Of a DNA stretch of 64,000 nucleotides, positions 33,197 to 42,218 are shown piece after piece. The stretch lies in NCBI RefSeq assembly GCF_900169505.1, contig NZ_LT827021.1:930001-994000 (forward strand), written 5' to 3'. This DNA is from Arabiibacter massiliensis (GTDB lineage: Bacteria > Actinomycetota > Coriobacteriia > Coriobacteriales > Eggerthellaceae). The notes under the pieces were generated by a model. The model was not told the DNA's origin, made no database searches, and saw nothing but the letters and a program-made list of their open reading frames with translations. The stretch's first letter is position 1. Every line of letters begins with the position of its first letter. The translations under genes and the position numbers were made by a program.

Positions 33197-34018
33197 CTAT
33201 CGGATGCCGGCCGCGGCCACGGCCTCGTCCCAGGGCTCAAACGCGGGGTCGTCCTCGCCCGCCACGACCTCCACGCAGCCGTCCTCCACGAGCAGCATGC
33301 CGCCGTCGCCGATGGGGCGCATGCGGCTCGTGAGCGAGAACGTGTCGCACAGCCACAGCTCCTCGCCGCCGGTGCGCGCCCAGGCGGGCGCGGGGGGCAT
33401 CCGCTCGCAGGCGGGCACCGGGGTGTGGCCGACGATCTGGTCGATGCCGGGATACGCGTCCTCCCATAGCTCCGAGCGGTCGGCCCACAGAGGCCCGGGC
33501 ACGTCCCAGCCGCCCCGGCCCCTGCCGCACGACGAGAGCGCGCGCAGATCGCGCCGCGCGCCTCGCTCGAAGAGCGCGTTCAACTGCGCCTTCGCCTCCT
33601 CCGCATCGCCCGGCGCGTCGAGGTGCCGGCACGCCCAGTCCGCCGTGAGTCCCGCATGCGTCAGCAGGAAGCCGTCCACGGTCTCGGCTATCGTCGCGCC
33701 CAGGTCCCGAAGCCGTGCCGCGACCTCTTCCATGAGCGGCACGTGCGTGCCCGGCCCCTCCTCGCCCATCAGATACTGGAAGTCGTGGTTGCCCAGCAGC
33801 AGGTCCACCCGCACGCCCGCCGCGCGCGCGTTCTCCACCCAGCCGGCGAACAGCTCGAGTGCCGCGAGCAGCTGCCGGCCGGTCGACCCCCACTCGTCGC
33901 AGTAGTCGCCCAGGAACACGACGCGCTCCGCGCAGGCCCGCTCGCGCGCCCCGTCCACCCGCGGCAGGATCAGCTCGTGCTTCAAATGGGTGTCCCCCAC
34001 CACCAACGTCGCGCCCAT
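33197..34018 (-). CDS. Calcineurin-like metallophosphoesterase
   Basis: 273 residues. Motifs: VVGDTHL, VVFLGDYCDEWG, LLGNHDF and LTHAGLT, then IVGHTPVPA near residue 215. These are the metal ligands of the PPP/ApaH-like phosphoesterases. The protein is soluble, and substrate (phosphoprotein, Ap4A or nucleotide) is not evident. Standalone gene; it converges with the amidohydrolase gene 47 bases away. Confidence 0.88.
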   Translation of the reverse strand: MGATLVVGDTHLKHELILPRVDGARERACAERVVFLGDYCDEWGSTGRQLLAALELFAGWVENARAAGVRVDLLLGNHDFQYLMGEEGPGTHVPLMEEVAARLRDLGATIAETVDGFLLTHAGLTADWACRHLDAPGDAEEAKAQLNALFERGARRDLRALSSCGRGRGGWDVPGPLWADRSELWEDAYPGIDQIVGHTPVPACERMPPAPAWARTGGEELWLCDTFSLTSRMRPIGDGGMLLVEDGCVEVVAGEDDPAFEPWDEAVAAAGIR

Positions 34019-34157
34019 GGCCTTCCTCCCTTTCGCCGCGCCTTCTCGAATCGACGACCAGTATACCCCGAGGCCGCCGCGCGCCGTGACGAACTGACAA
34101 CGAAACGCCCAGCACCGCCCGCAGGCGCGCTATCATCGGACGCCGAAAGGAGCGTCA

Positions 34158-35156
34158 ATGAACCGCATCGCGCGCATACTGGCCGGCGGAAGCATCGACG
34201 AGGCCATCGTGGCCGTGAAAGAGCAGAGCATGTTCGTGGCCACGGACGACCCCGTGAAGCGCTACTCGTCGTTCTTCATCTGCATCGTGCTGTCGGCCGT
34301 CATCGCCACGGGCGGCATCGCAGCCGAGTCCACAGCCATCGTCATCGGAGCCATGCTCATCGCGCCGCTGATGGCGCCCATCGTGGGCACGTCGTTCGCC
34401 ATCGTGACGGGCCGCCCGAAGAAGGCGGCGAAGACCCTGGCCGTGGCGCTCGCCGGCGCGCTCGCGGTGATCAGCACCGCCTACGTGGTGGCCGCCCTCG
34501 TGCCCACGGGCGTGACGCTCGCGGGAAACCCCGAGGTGGAAGCGCGCACCGCTCCGCGCGTGGTGGATCTCGTGGTTGCCGTGGCCTCGGGGTTCGTGGG
34601 CGCGCTCGCCATGGCGCGCGACGACATTGCCGAGGCCGTGCCGGGCGTGGCGGTGGCGGTGTCCATCGTGCCGCCCCTGTGCGTGGTGGGAGCGGCGCTC
34701 TTCGCGGGCGACCTTACCGCTGCGAGCGGGGCCCTTTTGCTGTTCCTGGTGAACTTCGCGGCCATCCAACTGGCGGGCAACGCAGCGTTCTTCCTCATGG
34801 GATTCGGACGTCGCCGCACGTCGGAGGCGGGAGCGCGCGTGCGGCGCATCTGGTACGCCACCGCCATCGCAGGCACGCTGCTTCTAGCGGCGCCGCTCAT
34901 GGCGTCCAGCAACGAGCTGGCCCGAAACGCAGCCGACGAGCAGAGCGTGAAGGCGGCCGTGCGCACGTGGCTCGACGGCACCGGCTACGAGGCCATCAGC
35001 GTGAAGATGGGCGATAACGCCGCCACGGTCCAGATAGCCGGCGCGGGCGCGTACCCAAGCGCCGAAGAGCTTACGGCCCTCATGGCCGAGCGCGGCGTGC
35101 ATGCGCAGCGCGCCCGCATCCTCGTCATGCGCGAGTACGAGGCCGAAACCTCGTGA
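34158..35156 (+). CDS. DUF389 (TIGR00341) integral membrane protein
   Basis: 332 residues. N-terminal soluble 35, then about seven membrane helices with the family signature AVIATGGIAAESTAIVIGAMLIAPLMAPIVGTSFAIVTG, and VVPPLCVVGAALFAGD. The C-terminal 90 residues form a soluble domain (VKAAVRTWLDGTGYEAISVKMG..). Function of the family is unknown; it is widespread in Actinobacteria. RBS GAAAGGAG precedes ATG. Confidence 0.85.
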   Translation: MNRIARILAGGSIDEAIVAVKEQSMFVATDDPVKRYSSFFICIVLSAVIATGGIAAESTAIVIGAMLIAPLMAPIVGTSFAIVTGRPKKAAKTLAVALAGALAVISTAYVVAALVPTGVTLAGNPEVEARTAPRVVDLVVAVASGFVGALAMARDDIAEAVPGVAVAVSIVPPLCVVGAALFAGDLTAASGALLLFLVNFAAIQLAGNAAFFLMGFGRRRTSEAGARVRRIWYATAIAGTLLLAAPLMASSNELARNAADEQSVKAAVRTWLDGTGYEAISVKMGDNAATVQIAGAGAYPSAEELTALMAERGVHAQRARILVMREYEAETS

Positions 35157-35197
35157 AACCCCGGCGAGGCACCGGGCCCGGTACCCCGAAGCCTCGT

Positions 35198-35215
35198 GGT
35201 ATAATCCTTCGGAAA
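35198..35215 (+). promoter_or_regulatory. Promoter upstream of the Fic gene
   Basis: GTGGTATAAT at 35206-35215 gives a consensus -10 TATAAT (35210-35215) 35 bases before the fic ATG. No convincing -35 is seen. Confidence 0.45.
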
Positions 35216-35249
35216 GCCGCACCGCCGCCGCACATCAAGGGAGTCTTCC

Positions 35250-35990
35250 ATGAAGATCAGCGCCTCCGAGTTCAAGGTGCTCAAGATCACGCCGAACTCC
35301 GCTTACAACGGCATCTTGCTGGAATTCCTCTTCCACTCCAACAAGCTGGAAGGCTCGACGTTCAGCGAGGACGAGCTGGTCAAGCTGGTGGAACACGGCG
35401 TGGTCGAGGGTAGCCACACGCTCGACGACGTCATGGAGACGAAGAACTCCGTGGAGGTGTTCGACTACACCGTCGACACGCTGGGCGAGCCGATCGACCG
35501 GGACCTGCTCTTCGCCATGAACGAGATGCTCTTCAGGGGCACCACGGAGGAGGCGAACGGCTTCTCCGGCCATTTCAAGCAGATCGCGAACCGAATAAGC
35601 GGCTCGTCCGTGCAGCTCGCCCTGCCCTCTGACATCCCCACGGCGATGCCGGAGCTTTTGGAGGCCTACGATCCGAGGGCCATGACGTTTCAAGACATAG
35701 TCGCCTTCCACTCGCGCTTCGAGCATCTGCACCCGTTCCAGAACGGCAACGGCCGCATCGGGCGGTTCCTCATGCTCAAGCAGTGCATCGAATCAGGCAT
35801 CGACCTCATCGTGGTGGACGAGGAGTTCGAGAAGCCGTACAAGGCATGGCTCGAGGTCGCGCAGACCACCGGCGATCCCACCTACCTCGAGCAGACCCTG
35901 GCCGACTGCCAGCAGCGCTTCGACGAGAAGATGCGCGAGCGCGGCGTCGCGCGGCTCATCGACGATCTGCACCGAACGAATCTGGACTGA
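35250..35990 (+). CDS. Fic-domain protein (AMPylase family)
   Basis: 246 residues. The Fic motif HPFQNGNGRIGR (about 161-172) is complete: His, Asn-Gly-Asn-Gly-Arg. A FSGHFKQIANRI region precedes it, and an N-terminal helix with FHSNKLEGSTFSEDEL has the E that in some proteins inhibits (S/TxxxE(G/N) form: SNKLEGS resembles the inhibitory motif). Fic enzymes transfer AMP or related moieties to proteins. Single gene, 11 bases before nth, possibly co-transcribed. Confidence 0.9.
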   Translation: MKISASEFKVLKITPNSAYNGILLEFLFHSNKLEGSTFSEDELVKLVEHGVVEGSHTLDDVMETKNSVEVFDYTVDTLGEPIDRDLLFAMNEMLFRGTTEEANGFSGHFKQIANRISGSSVQLALPSDIPTAMPELLEAYDPRAMTFQDIVAFHSRFEHLHPFQNGNGRIGRFLMLKQCIESGIDLIVVDEEFEKPYKAWLEVAQTTGDPTYLEQTLADCQQRFDEKMRERGVARLIDDLHRTNLD

Positions 35991-36000
35991 AGGAGGCCCC

Positions 36001-36663
36001 ATGCCGCGCGAGACTATGACCGCGAAGCGCGAGCGCGCGCTGGAGGTGGCGCGCCGCATGAACGAGCACTACCCCGCCGCCGAGTGCGCGCTGCACTACT
36101 GGGGCGACCCGTTTCGCCTGACCATCGCCGTACTGCTGAGTGCGCAGACCACCGACAAGGGCGTGAACAAGGTGACGCCCGCGCTCTGGGAGCGCTACCC
36201 CACCGTGGCCGACCTCGCCTCCGCTGACGTGCGCGACGTGGAGGACATCATCCGCACCATCGGTTTCTACCACACGAAGGCGGCGAACGTCATCAAGTGC
36301 GCGCAGATGGTGGTGGCCGACTACGCAGGCGAGATCCCGCGCGACATCGACGAGCTGCAGAAGCTGCCGGGCGTGGGCCGCAAGACGGCGAACGTGGTGC
36401 TGAACGAGGCGTTCGGCATCGTGGAGGGCATCGCGGTGGACACGCACGTCTTCCGCATCGCGCACCGGCTGAAGTTCGCGGGCCCCTCGGCCGACACGCC
36501 GGCGAAGACCGAGACGGCGCTGCTCAAGCTCTACCCGCGGCAGTGGTGGGGGCCCATCAACCACCAGTGGGTGCTCTTCGGCCGCGAGACCTGCATCGCC
36601 CGCAACCCGAAGTGCGGGACATGCTTCATCTGCGACCTCTGCCCCACCTGCGGGAAGGCGTAG
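36001..36663 (+). CDS. nth: Endonuclease III
   Basis: 220 residues. HhH motif LPGVGRKTANVVLNEAFG (catalytic Lys about 127), catalytic Asp in AVDTHVFRIAHRL (about 145), and the iron-sulfur loop C-X6-C-X2-C-X5-C (CIARNPKCGTCFICDLC) at the C-terminus. It removes oxidised pyrimidines and nicks AP sites. Nothing unusual. Confidence 0.97.
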   Translation: MPRETMTAKRERALEVARRMNEHYPAAECALHYWGDPFRLTIAVLLSAQTTDKGVNKVTPALWERYPTVADLASADVRDVEDIIRTIGFYHTKAANVIKCAQMVVADYAGEIPRDIDELQKLPGVGRKTANVVLNEAFGIVEGIAVDTHVFRIAHRLKFAGPSADTPAKTETALLKLYPRQWWGPINHQWVLFGRETCIARNPKCGTCFICDLCPTCGKA

Positions 36664-36771
36664 AGGCGGCGGCACTGCTGTGAGCGCGCTTCCGTTTTCC
36701 TTGACTTGGAGTACGCTCCATGTGGTTCAATGGTCGCAGACGTTGAAACCTGCGAGGAAAGAGGGGCGCGC

Positions 36772-37917
36772 ATGCGCTATCGGGAGCTGGGCCGCACGGG
36801 CCTTGAGGTGAGCGAGATCGGCTTCGGGGCCGAGTGGATGGAGAAGAAGCCGGCCGCGGAGGTGAAGGCCGTCGCGGACGCGTGCGCTGCGGCCGGCATC
36901 AACATCCTCGACTGCTGGATGGCGAACCCGGAGGTGCGCAGCAGCCTGGGCGCGGCCATCGCGGGCGATCGCGATCACTGGATCATCCAGGGCCACATCG
37001 GCTCCACCTGGCAGGACGGCCAGTACGTGCGCACGCGCGACATGGGCCTCGTGCGCCCTGCGTTCGAGGACCTGCTCGCGCGCCTGGGCACCGACCACGT
37101 GGAGCTGGGCATGATCCACTACGTGGACGACGCCGACGAGTTCCGCGCCATCATGGACGGCCCCTTCCTCGCCTACGTGCAGAAGCTCAAGGCCGCCGGC
37201 ACCATCCGGCACGTGGGGCTTTCCACCCACCGCCCCGACGTGGCGAAGCTCGCGGCGCTCTCGGGCCAGATCGAGGCCATCATGTTCAGCGTGAACCCGG
37301 CCTTCGACCTCTTGCCCGCCACCACCAGCTTGGACGACGCGTTCACGTTCGACTATGACGACGCGCTGGTCGGCATGGATCCGGCGCGCGCCGAGCTCTA
37401 CGCGCTCTGCGAGCGCGAGGGCGTGGGGCTCACCGTGATGAAGGGCTACGCGGGCGGACGGCTGCTCAGCGCCGAGGCGTCGCCCTTCGGCGTGGCGCTC
37501 ACGCCCGTGCAGTGCCTCCACTACGCGCTCACCCGCCCCGCCGTGGCCAGCGTCATGGTCGGCTTCGACTCGCCCGCCCACGTGGCCGATGCCGTGGCCT
37601 ACGAGAACGCCGACGAGGCGGCGCGCGACTACGCGAGCGTGCTGGCCGGCGCGCCGAGCCACGCCTACTTCGGCCAGTGCACCTACTGCGGCCACTGCGC
37701 GCCGTGCCCGTCGGGCATCGACATCGCCATGGTGAACAAGCTCTACGACCTGGCCGCCCTGCGGGAAGGCGACGTGCCCGCCAGCGTGCGCGCCCACTAC
37801 GAGGCCCTCGACGCCCGCGCCGAGGACTGCATCGCCTGCGCCGACTGCGAGTCCCGCTGCCCCTTCGGCGTGCCCGTGGCCGAGCGCATGGCCCAGGCCG
37901 CAGAGCTGTTCGCGTAG
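36772..37917 (+). CDS. Aldo/keto reductase-like protein with C-terminal 4Fe-4S domain
   Basis: 381 residues. The barrel begins MRYRELGRTGLEVSEIGFGAEWM and includes GINILDCWMANPEVRSSLGAAI and GTIRHVGLSTHRPD. Compared with standard AKRs the usual Tyr (DxxxxYG) and Lys positions are replaced, so the classical tetrad is incomplete. The C-terminus has CTYCGHCAPCPSGIDI (about 303) and CIACADCESRCPFGV (about 353), with two clusters. This domain fusion is common in anaerobes. Start at 36772 follows GAGGGGCG; an in-frame ATG 42 bases upstream is less likely. Confidence 0.88.
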   Translation: MRYRELGRTGLEVSEIGFGAEWMEKKPAAEVKAVADACAAAGINILDCWMANPEVRSSLGAAIAGDRDHWIIQGHIGSTWQDGQYVRTRDMGLVRPAFEDLLARLGTDHVELGMIHYVDDADEFRAIMDGPFLAYVQKLKAAGTIRHVGLSTHRPDVAKLAALSGQIEAIMFSVNPAFDLLPATTSLDDAFTFDYDDALVGMDPARAELYALCEREGVGLTVMKGYAGGRLLSAEASPFGVALTPVQCLHYALTRPAVASVMVGFDSPAHVADAVAYENADEAARDYASVLAGAPSHAYFGQCTYCGHCAPCPSGIDIAMVNKLYDLAALREGDVPASVRAHYEALDARAEDCIACADCESRCPFGVPVAERMAQAAELFA

Positions 37918-37938
37918 GCGCGGGATCAAGGTGCGGGC

Positions 37939-38604
37939 ATGAAGAAGCCATTCGTCGTCGACAGGGTCATGATCGTCGTCGCGGTCGTCCTCGTGGCGTG
38001 CCTCGTCCTCGCCTTCCAACGCCTCTTGCCCGAAACCGACGTCCAGCTCGGCCCGCCGCCCGATGTCCCGGTCGCCGGCGGCCAGACGTATTCCCACGCC
38101 GGCGTGACGGTGACGGTCCCGCCGGCGTGGAGCGGCATGATGGCTACCCCGGATACCTCCGGCAGCTCAGATCCCATCGAGATGCTATTCCTGGAAACCG
38201 AGTTCGAAGGCGTGTCCGTCACGCTCGACTACGACCACGCGAAGCTCATCCCGCTCGACGCGACGCTCGGCTCTTCCGACAGCGGCTACAAAGGCCGCAG
38301 GCTCGGACGGCTGCTGCGCGAGCTCGAGGAGCAGCTCAGCGACGACCGGGAGAAGGAGGTCACCTTCTATGACGCGGTCAGGAGGCAGTCCTACCCCCTT
38401 ACCGTCGGAGGCCTCGAGGGGTACTGCTTCCGCCCCGCCACCCCCGAGGGCGTCGAGTACGGCTTGAACATCTTCGTCCCGTACGGCGACGGAAAGATGC
38501 TCTGCGTGTCGGGCATCTTCGACGACGCGCTCGGCGGGAAGGTGGGCACGCTGCTCTACTCCCCGTCCTTCCAGGCGTTCCTGGACAGCATCGAGTTCGT
38601 CTGA
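37939..38604 (+). CDS. Membrane-anchored secreted protein of unknown function
   Basis: 221 residues. N-terminal signal-anchor (VMIVVAVVLVACLVLAFQRLL, about 10-30; LVAC might be a lipobox). The rest is an extracellular domain with a HAGVTVTVPPAWSG start, as in actinobacterial proteins of PsbP/LpqN-like fold, and YGLNIFVPYGDGKMLCVSGIFDD. No catalytic motif. Lies 21 bases after the AKR gene and may share its transcript. Confidence 0.65.
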   Translation: MKKPFVVDRVMIVVAVVLVACLVLAFQRLLPETDVQLGPPPDVPVAGGQTYSHAGVTVTVPPAWSGMMATPDTSGSSDPIEMLFLETEFEGVSVTLDYDHAKLIPLDATLGSSDSGYKGRRLGRLLRELEEQLSDDREKEVTFYDAVRRQSYPLTVGGLEGYCFRPATPEGVEYGLNIFVPYGDGKMLCVSGIFDDALGGKVGTLLYSPSFQAFLDSIEFV

Positions 38605-38636
38605 CCGCGACGCCGCCCTCCGTCGCACGCCGGCTC

Positions 38637-38846
38637 CTGCAAAGTCCTCGAGTTTTGCACCCTTGCGTTCTCGAAACCAGTCGGAAAATGCAAGGTCGTC
38701 GAGTTTTGCACCCTCTTTTCGCGCTCGCTCGAAAGACACGATAATCGCGACCTGGGCTTTCGTCGTCGACGGCGCGTTTCCTGAAGCGAGAATCGCACTT
38801 CGAGGCACGCGCAAGGGTGCATAACTCGACGACCTTGCATTTCCAG
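38637..38846. repeat. Dispersed element, family B copy 2
   Basis: Two direct units TGCAAAGTCCTCGAGTTTTGCACCCT (38638) and TGCAAGGTCGTCGAGTTTTGCACCCT (38687), about 115 bases of interior, then an inverted unit AGGGTGCATAACTCGACGACCTTGCA (38815-38840). Same architecture as 8891-9131, including CGACCTGGG and CGCGCAAGGG in the interior. It accounts for the gap before the vWA gene. Confidence 0.75.
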
Positions 38847-38964
38847 CCGCCTCCGGCGCGCGCCGCCCCACAGCCGCCCCGGGCGCGCCCTTCCGCGGGC
38901 GCAGGGGCGCGTGGTTCCATGGTTCCAGCGGCAAACGGCCGCCACCCAGCCGAAAGGAGCCACC

Positions 38965-39720
38965 ATGAGCCTGTTCAAGAAGCACGAAGCCCCCGTCGAG
39001 CGCCCGTCGCGCTTCGAGATGCCCGCCGTCGAGGCCATGAACCGCGAGCGCATGTCCGTCGCCATCGCGGTGGACGTGTCCAGCTCGCTGCCGCCCGAGG
39101 CCATGCGCAACGTCGTGGCCAACCTCAACCGCTTCAAGGGCATCGTCTGCCAGGACGAGAAGGCCGCCAAATGCGTGGATGTGTGCGTCGTCTCGTTCGC
39201 CGACCAGGTGAAGGTGGAGCAGGACTGGCTGCCCATCGCCGACATGCGCTCCTTCGAATTCGCGCAGGGCGGCTGCACCGACCTCGACGGCGCCGTGATG
39301 AAGGCGGCCGAGATGATCCGCGAGCACAGCCGGCGCTACGCCGAAGCCGGCATCGTGGAGAAGAAGCCCTACCTCATCGTCATGACCGACGGCATGGACA
39401 CCGTGAAAGGCAACGTCGACGCGGCCGCCGACTACGTGGCGCGCCGCGAGCGCGACGGCAAGCTCAAGGTGTTCTTCCTCGGCTTCGGCGACTACGACCG
39501 CGCCACCGCCGCCCAGCTCACGGCCGGATCGGGATGCGCCGTGTTCGAGGTGGACAGCGGCAGCTACGACTTCACCGACTTCTTCGACTTCGCCGGCAAC
39601 AGCGTGAAGGCCGCGAGCCTGAGCGCGCCGGGCGCGAAGCTGCCGCCGGTGAGCACCCCCATCAACACGCCCGCCAGCAACACGAAGGCCGTCAACCTCG
39701 ACGAGTTCCTCAACCGCTAG
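38965..39720 (+). CDS. TerY-like von Willebrand factor A protein
   Basis: 251 residues. Residues 30-205 form a vWA domain with a full metal-ion-dependent adhesion site: DVSSS (D-x-S-x-S), CTDLDGAV (Thr) and MTDGMD (Asp). It resembles TerY of tellurite/stress clusters. Typical role: a metal-dependent scaffold bringing phosphatase and kinase together. The C-terminal 35 residues are flexible (SAPGAKLPPVSTPINTP). ATG follows GAAAGGAG. First gene of a nine-gene run transcribed to the right. Confidence 0.88.
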   Translation: MSLFKKHEAPVERPSRFEMPAVEAMNRERMSVAIAVDVSSSLPPEAMRNVVANLNRFKGIVCQDEKAAKCVDVCVVSFADQVKVEQDWLPIADMRSFEFAQGGCTDLDGAVMKAAEMIREHSRRYAEAGIVEKKPYLIVMTDGMDTVKGNVDAAADYVARRERDGKLKVFFLGFGDYDRATAAQLTAGSGCAVFEVDSGSYDFTDFFDFAGNSVKAASLSAPGAKLPPVSTPINTPASNTKAVNLDEFLNR

Positions 39721-39750
39721 CGCCCGCCGCGCCCGAGAGGAGGATCCGCC

Positions 39751-40686
39751 ATGCTGCGCCATTACGCCGTAAGCCTGCCCGGCCCGTCCCACATCGAGAA
39801 TGAAACCCCCTGCCAGGATGCCTTTGCCGTCGCGGAGGCGGGCGGCGACGTGATCGCCGCCGTCGCCGACGGACTGGGCAGCGAGTCGCACTCCGACCGA
39901 GGCGCCCGCGTGGCCGCCGACGCGGCCGTCGCCCACGTCGCCTCCGGCCTCGCCGCCTGCGCGGGGCCCGACGACGAGGAGGCGCTTCTGCGCGCGGCCT
40001 TCGGCGCCGCTTACGACGCGGTGCTCGACGAGGCGGCGCGCACGGGCGAGCCGCCGGGCGAGATGGACTGCACGCTCTGCCTGGCCGTATTCGACGGAAG
40101 CCGCGTCGCGTTCGGGCAGTCGGGCGACTCGGGCCTTGTCGTCGCGCACGCGGACGGCTCCTACGAGGCGCTCACGCGCATGCAGCGCGACGACGAGGGA
40201 CGCGTGTACCCGCTGTGCTTTGCCGAGCGCTGGGAGTTCGACCGCTGCGGGGACGCGGCGGTCGTCCTGCTGTGCACCGACGGCGTGCTCGAGGGCATCG
40301 TCGCCCCGCCCATCCTGGCCAAGCAGGGGCTCGATCCCGTGGACGCGCGGCTCGCGCGGGGGTTCCTGCACCCCGTGTGCGAGGGCGCGGGCGCGGAAGC
40401 GCTCGAGGCCCTGCGCGCCGACGCGGAGGCCTACCTGGCCGCCTTCCCTGCAGAGCTGCTCGACGATGACAAGACGGCCGTGGTCGCCTTCGACGACGGG
40501 CGCCCGCCCGCCGAGCAGCCGCCCGCCTACTACGACGGCCCCGACTGGGAGGCCGTCCACGAACGGGCGCGCGCCCTCGTCTACGGAGAGCCCGCTCCCC
40601 CGGCGCCGGCCGCGCCGCTCGGACTCGATCGCCTGGTCGATCGCGCGCTTCGCCGCATCGGCCTCGGGAAGGCGAGGGCGTCATGA
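39751..40686 (+). CDS. PP2C-type serine/threonine protein phosphatase
   Basis: 311 residues. PPM motifs: ETPCQDAFAVAE, AAVADGLGSESHSDRGA (metal-binding DG), FGQSGDSGLVV, LLCTDGVLEG, and DDDKTAVVAF. Residues 1-240 hold the catalytic domain. The tail (DWEAVHERARALVYGEPA) is a unique extension. The gene ends four bases into the kinase gene (ATGA). With the vWA protein and kinase it makes a TerY-P-type triad in which the phosphatase opposes the kinase. Confidence 0.9.
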   Translation: MLRHYAVSLPGPSHIENETPCQDAFAVAEAGGDVIAAVADGLGSESHSDRGARVAADAAVAHVASGLAACAGPDDEEALLRAAFGAAYDAVLDEAARTGEPPGEMDCTLCLAVFDGSRVAFGQSGDSGLVVAHADGSYEALTRMQRDDEGRVYPLCFAERWEFDRCGDAAVVLLCTDGVLEGIVAPPILAKQGLDPVDARLARGFLHPVCEGAGAEALEALRADAEAYLAAFPAELLDDDKTAVVAFDDGRPPAEQPPAYYDGPDWEAVHERARALVYGEPAPPAPAAPLGLDRLVDRALRRIGLGKARAS

Positions 40687-42218
40687 AGGCGCGCACCCGC
40701 ACAGGAGCCCTGCTCAGGCTGGAGGAGCCCCCGCTGGGCAAGGGCGGCGAAGGCTCCATCCACCGCATCGCGGGCCGCCCCGGCGAGGTGGCGAAGCTCT
40801 ACCTCGACCCGGCCGACGCCGCCAAGCGCCGCGAGAAGATCGAGGCCATGGCGTCGATCGGCGACGGCGTCGTGCGGCGGTTCGATCCCGGGACCGTCGC
40901 CTGGCCGCTCGAGGCGCTCTACGCCGACGACGGCTCGGGGCGCTTCGTCGGCTTCACGATGCCCGAGGTGCCCACCCCTATCGCCATCGACGCGCTCTAC
41001 GAGTACCCGCCCGCGCCCGACGCCAACTTCAGCATGCGCGACAAGCTGGGCGTCGCGCAGGCCGTGGCCGACCTCACCGACGCCGCCCACCGGGCCGGCC
41101 AGGTGATCGGCGACTACAACGACAACAACGTGCCGGTGCTGCCCGGCTGCCGCGCGGCGCTCGTGGACGTCGACTCGTTCCACGCGACGGTCGGCGGCCG
41201 CACCTTCCCCTGCACGGTGTGCATGCCCGGCTACGCGGCGCCCGAGGTGCTGCGCAACATGCGCGGCTCAGCGTCCTTCGAGGCGTGCGCGAAGCCCACG
41301 TTCACCCAGAGGACCGACGACTGGGCGCTGGCCGTGCACGTGTTCCGCATGCTGTTCAACGGGGCGCACCCCTACCATTGCGTGCCGCTGCCCAAGGCGA
41401 ACGGGTCGCTGCCGGCGGTGCTGCCCGTGGACAAGCGCGTCGAGCGCGGCGAGACGCCCTTCTTCGCGCGCGTGCCGGGCGCGAAGCTGCCGCCCTTCGC
41501 TCCCGACGTGGCCTTGCTGCCCTCCTACCTGCGAGAGCTCTTCGAGCGCGCGTTCGTGGCCGGGCACGCGGATCCGGATGCGCGCCCGTCGGCCGCCGAA
41601 TGGAGCCGCGCGCTCGCGCGCTACCGGGCCGGCGTGCGGCAGTGCGGGCGCAACGAGGCGCACTGGTACGGCGCCCATCTGGACGCATGCCCCTACTGCG
41701 AGGCCGACGAGCGCGCCGGGCGGGCGCTTGCGAGAAGCGGGCTTCTGCGCGCGCCCTCGCCGCTTCCAGCCCCGCCGGCCCCGGCGCTTCCCGCCTCCGC
41801 AGCCGCCTGCGCGGCGCTCCCCGCCGCCCGCGCGTTCTCCTCGCGGCGCCTATCGCGGCGCGGCTTCACGGCGCTCTCCGTACTGGTCGGGGCGGCTGTT
41901 GGCACGGGCCTCGTGCTGCTCACGCCGTTGCCGTGCCTGCTCTTCGCCGCGCTGCTCGGCTCGTGGGAGCCGTGGATGCAGATGGCGGCCGTCGGCGCGG
42001 GCGCGGCGGGGTCGTGGGCCTACGCCGGCCGGGCGGCGCGCTCGGACTCATGGGCGAGCGGCCTGCTCGCCGCGGCGGCGGCCGTCTGCGGCATCGTCGT
42101 CGCAGCCCTCGCGCTCGCGCTTCTGTTTGCGCTCGTGGGCTTCGTGATGGAGGCGCTCTCGGGCATCCTGATGGGCGCGTTTTTGCTCGCCATTCTCGCG
42201 GGACTCCTCAATGGCTAG
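40683..42218 (+). CDS. Membrane-anchored atypical protein kinase
   Basis: 511 residues. The N-terminal kinase domain has a glycine-rich LGKGGEGSIHRI, VAKLYL with the Lys, a catalytic loop GDYNDNNV (about 142) in place of HRDxKxxN, DVDSF for DFG (about 161) and GYAAPE. These variants are usual for kinases of TerY-P systems. A zinc-ribbon-like CGRNEAHWYGAHLDACPYC follows (about 320-338), then three or four membrane helices (about 395-511). The catalytic face is cytosolic. Overlaps phosphatase gene (4 bases) and transglutaminase gene (8 bases). Confidence 0.85.
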   Translation: MKARTRTGALLRLEEPPLGKGGEGSIHRIAGRPGEVAKLYLDPADAAKRREKIEAMASIGDGVVRRFDPGTVAWPLEALYADDGSGRFVGFTMPEVPTPIAIDALYEYPPAPDANFSMRDKLGVAQAVADLTDAAHRAGQVIGDYNDNNVPVLPGCRAALVDVDSFHATVGGRTFPCTVCMPGYAAPEVLRNMRGSASFEACAKPTFTQRTDDWALAVHVFRMLFNGAHPYHCVPLPKANGSLPAVLPVDKRVERGETPFFARVPGAKLPPFAPDVALLPSYLRELFERAFVAGHADPDARPSAAEWSRALARYRAGVRQCGRNEAHWYGAHLDACPYCEADERAGRALARSGLLRAPSPLPAPPAPALPASAAACAALPAARAFSSRRLSRRGFTALSVLVGAAVGTGLVLLTPLPCLLFAALLGSWEPWMQMAAVGAGAAGSWAYAGRAARSDSWASGLLAAAAAVCGIVVAALALALLFALVGFVMEALSGILMGAFLLAILAGLLNG

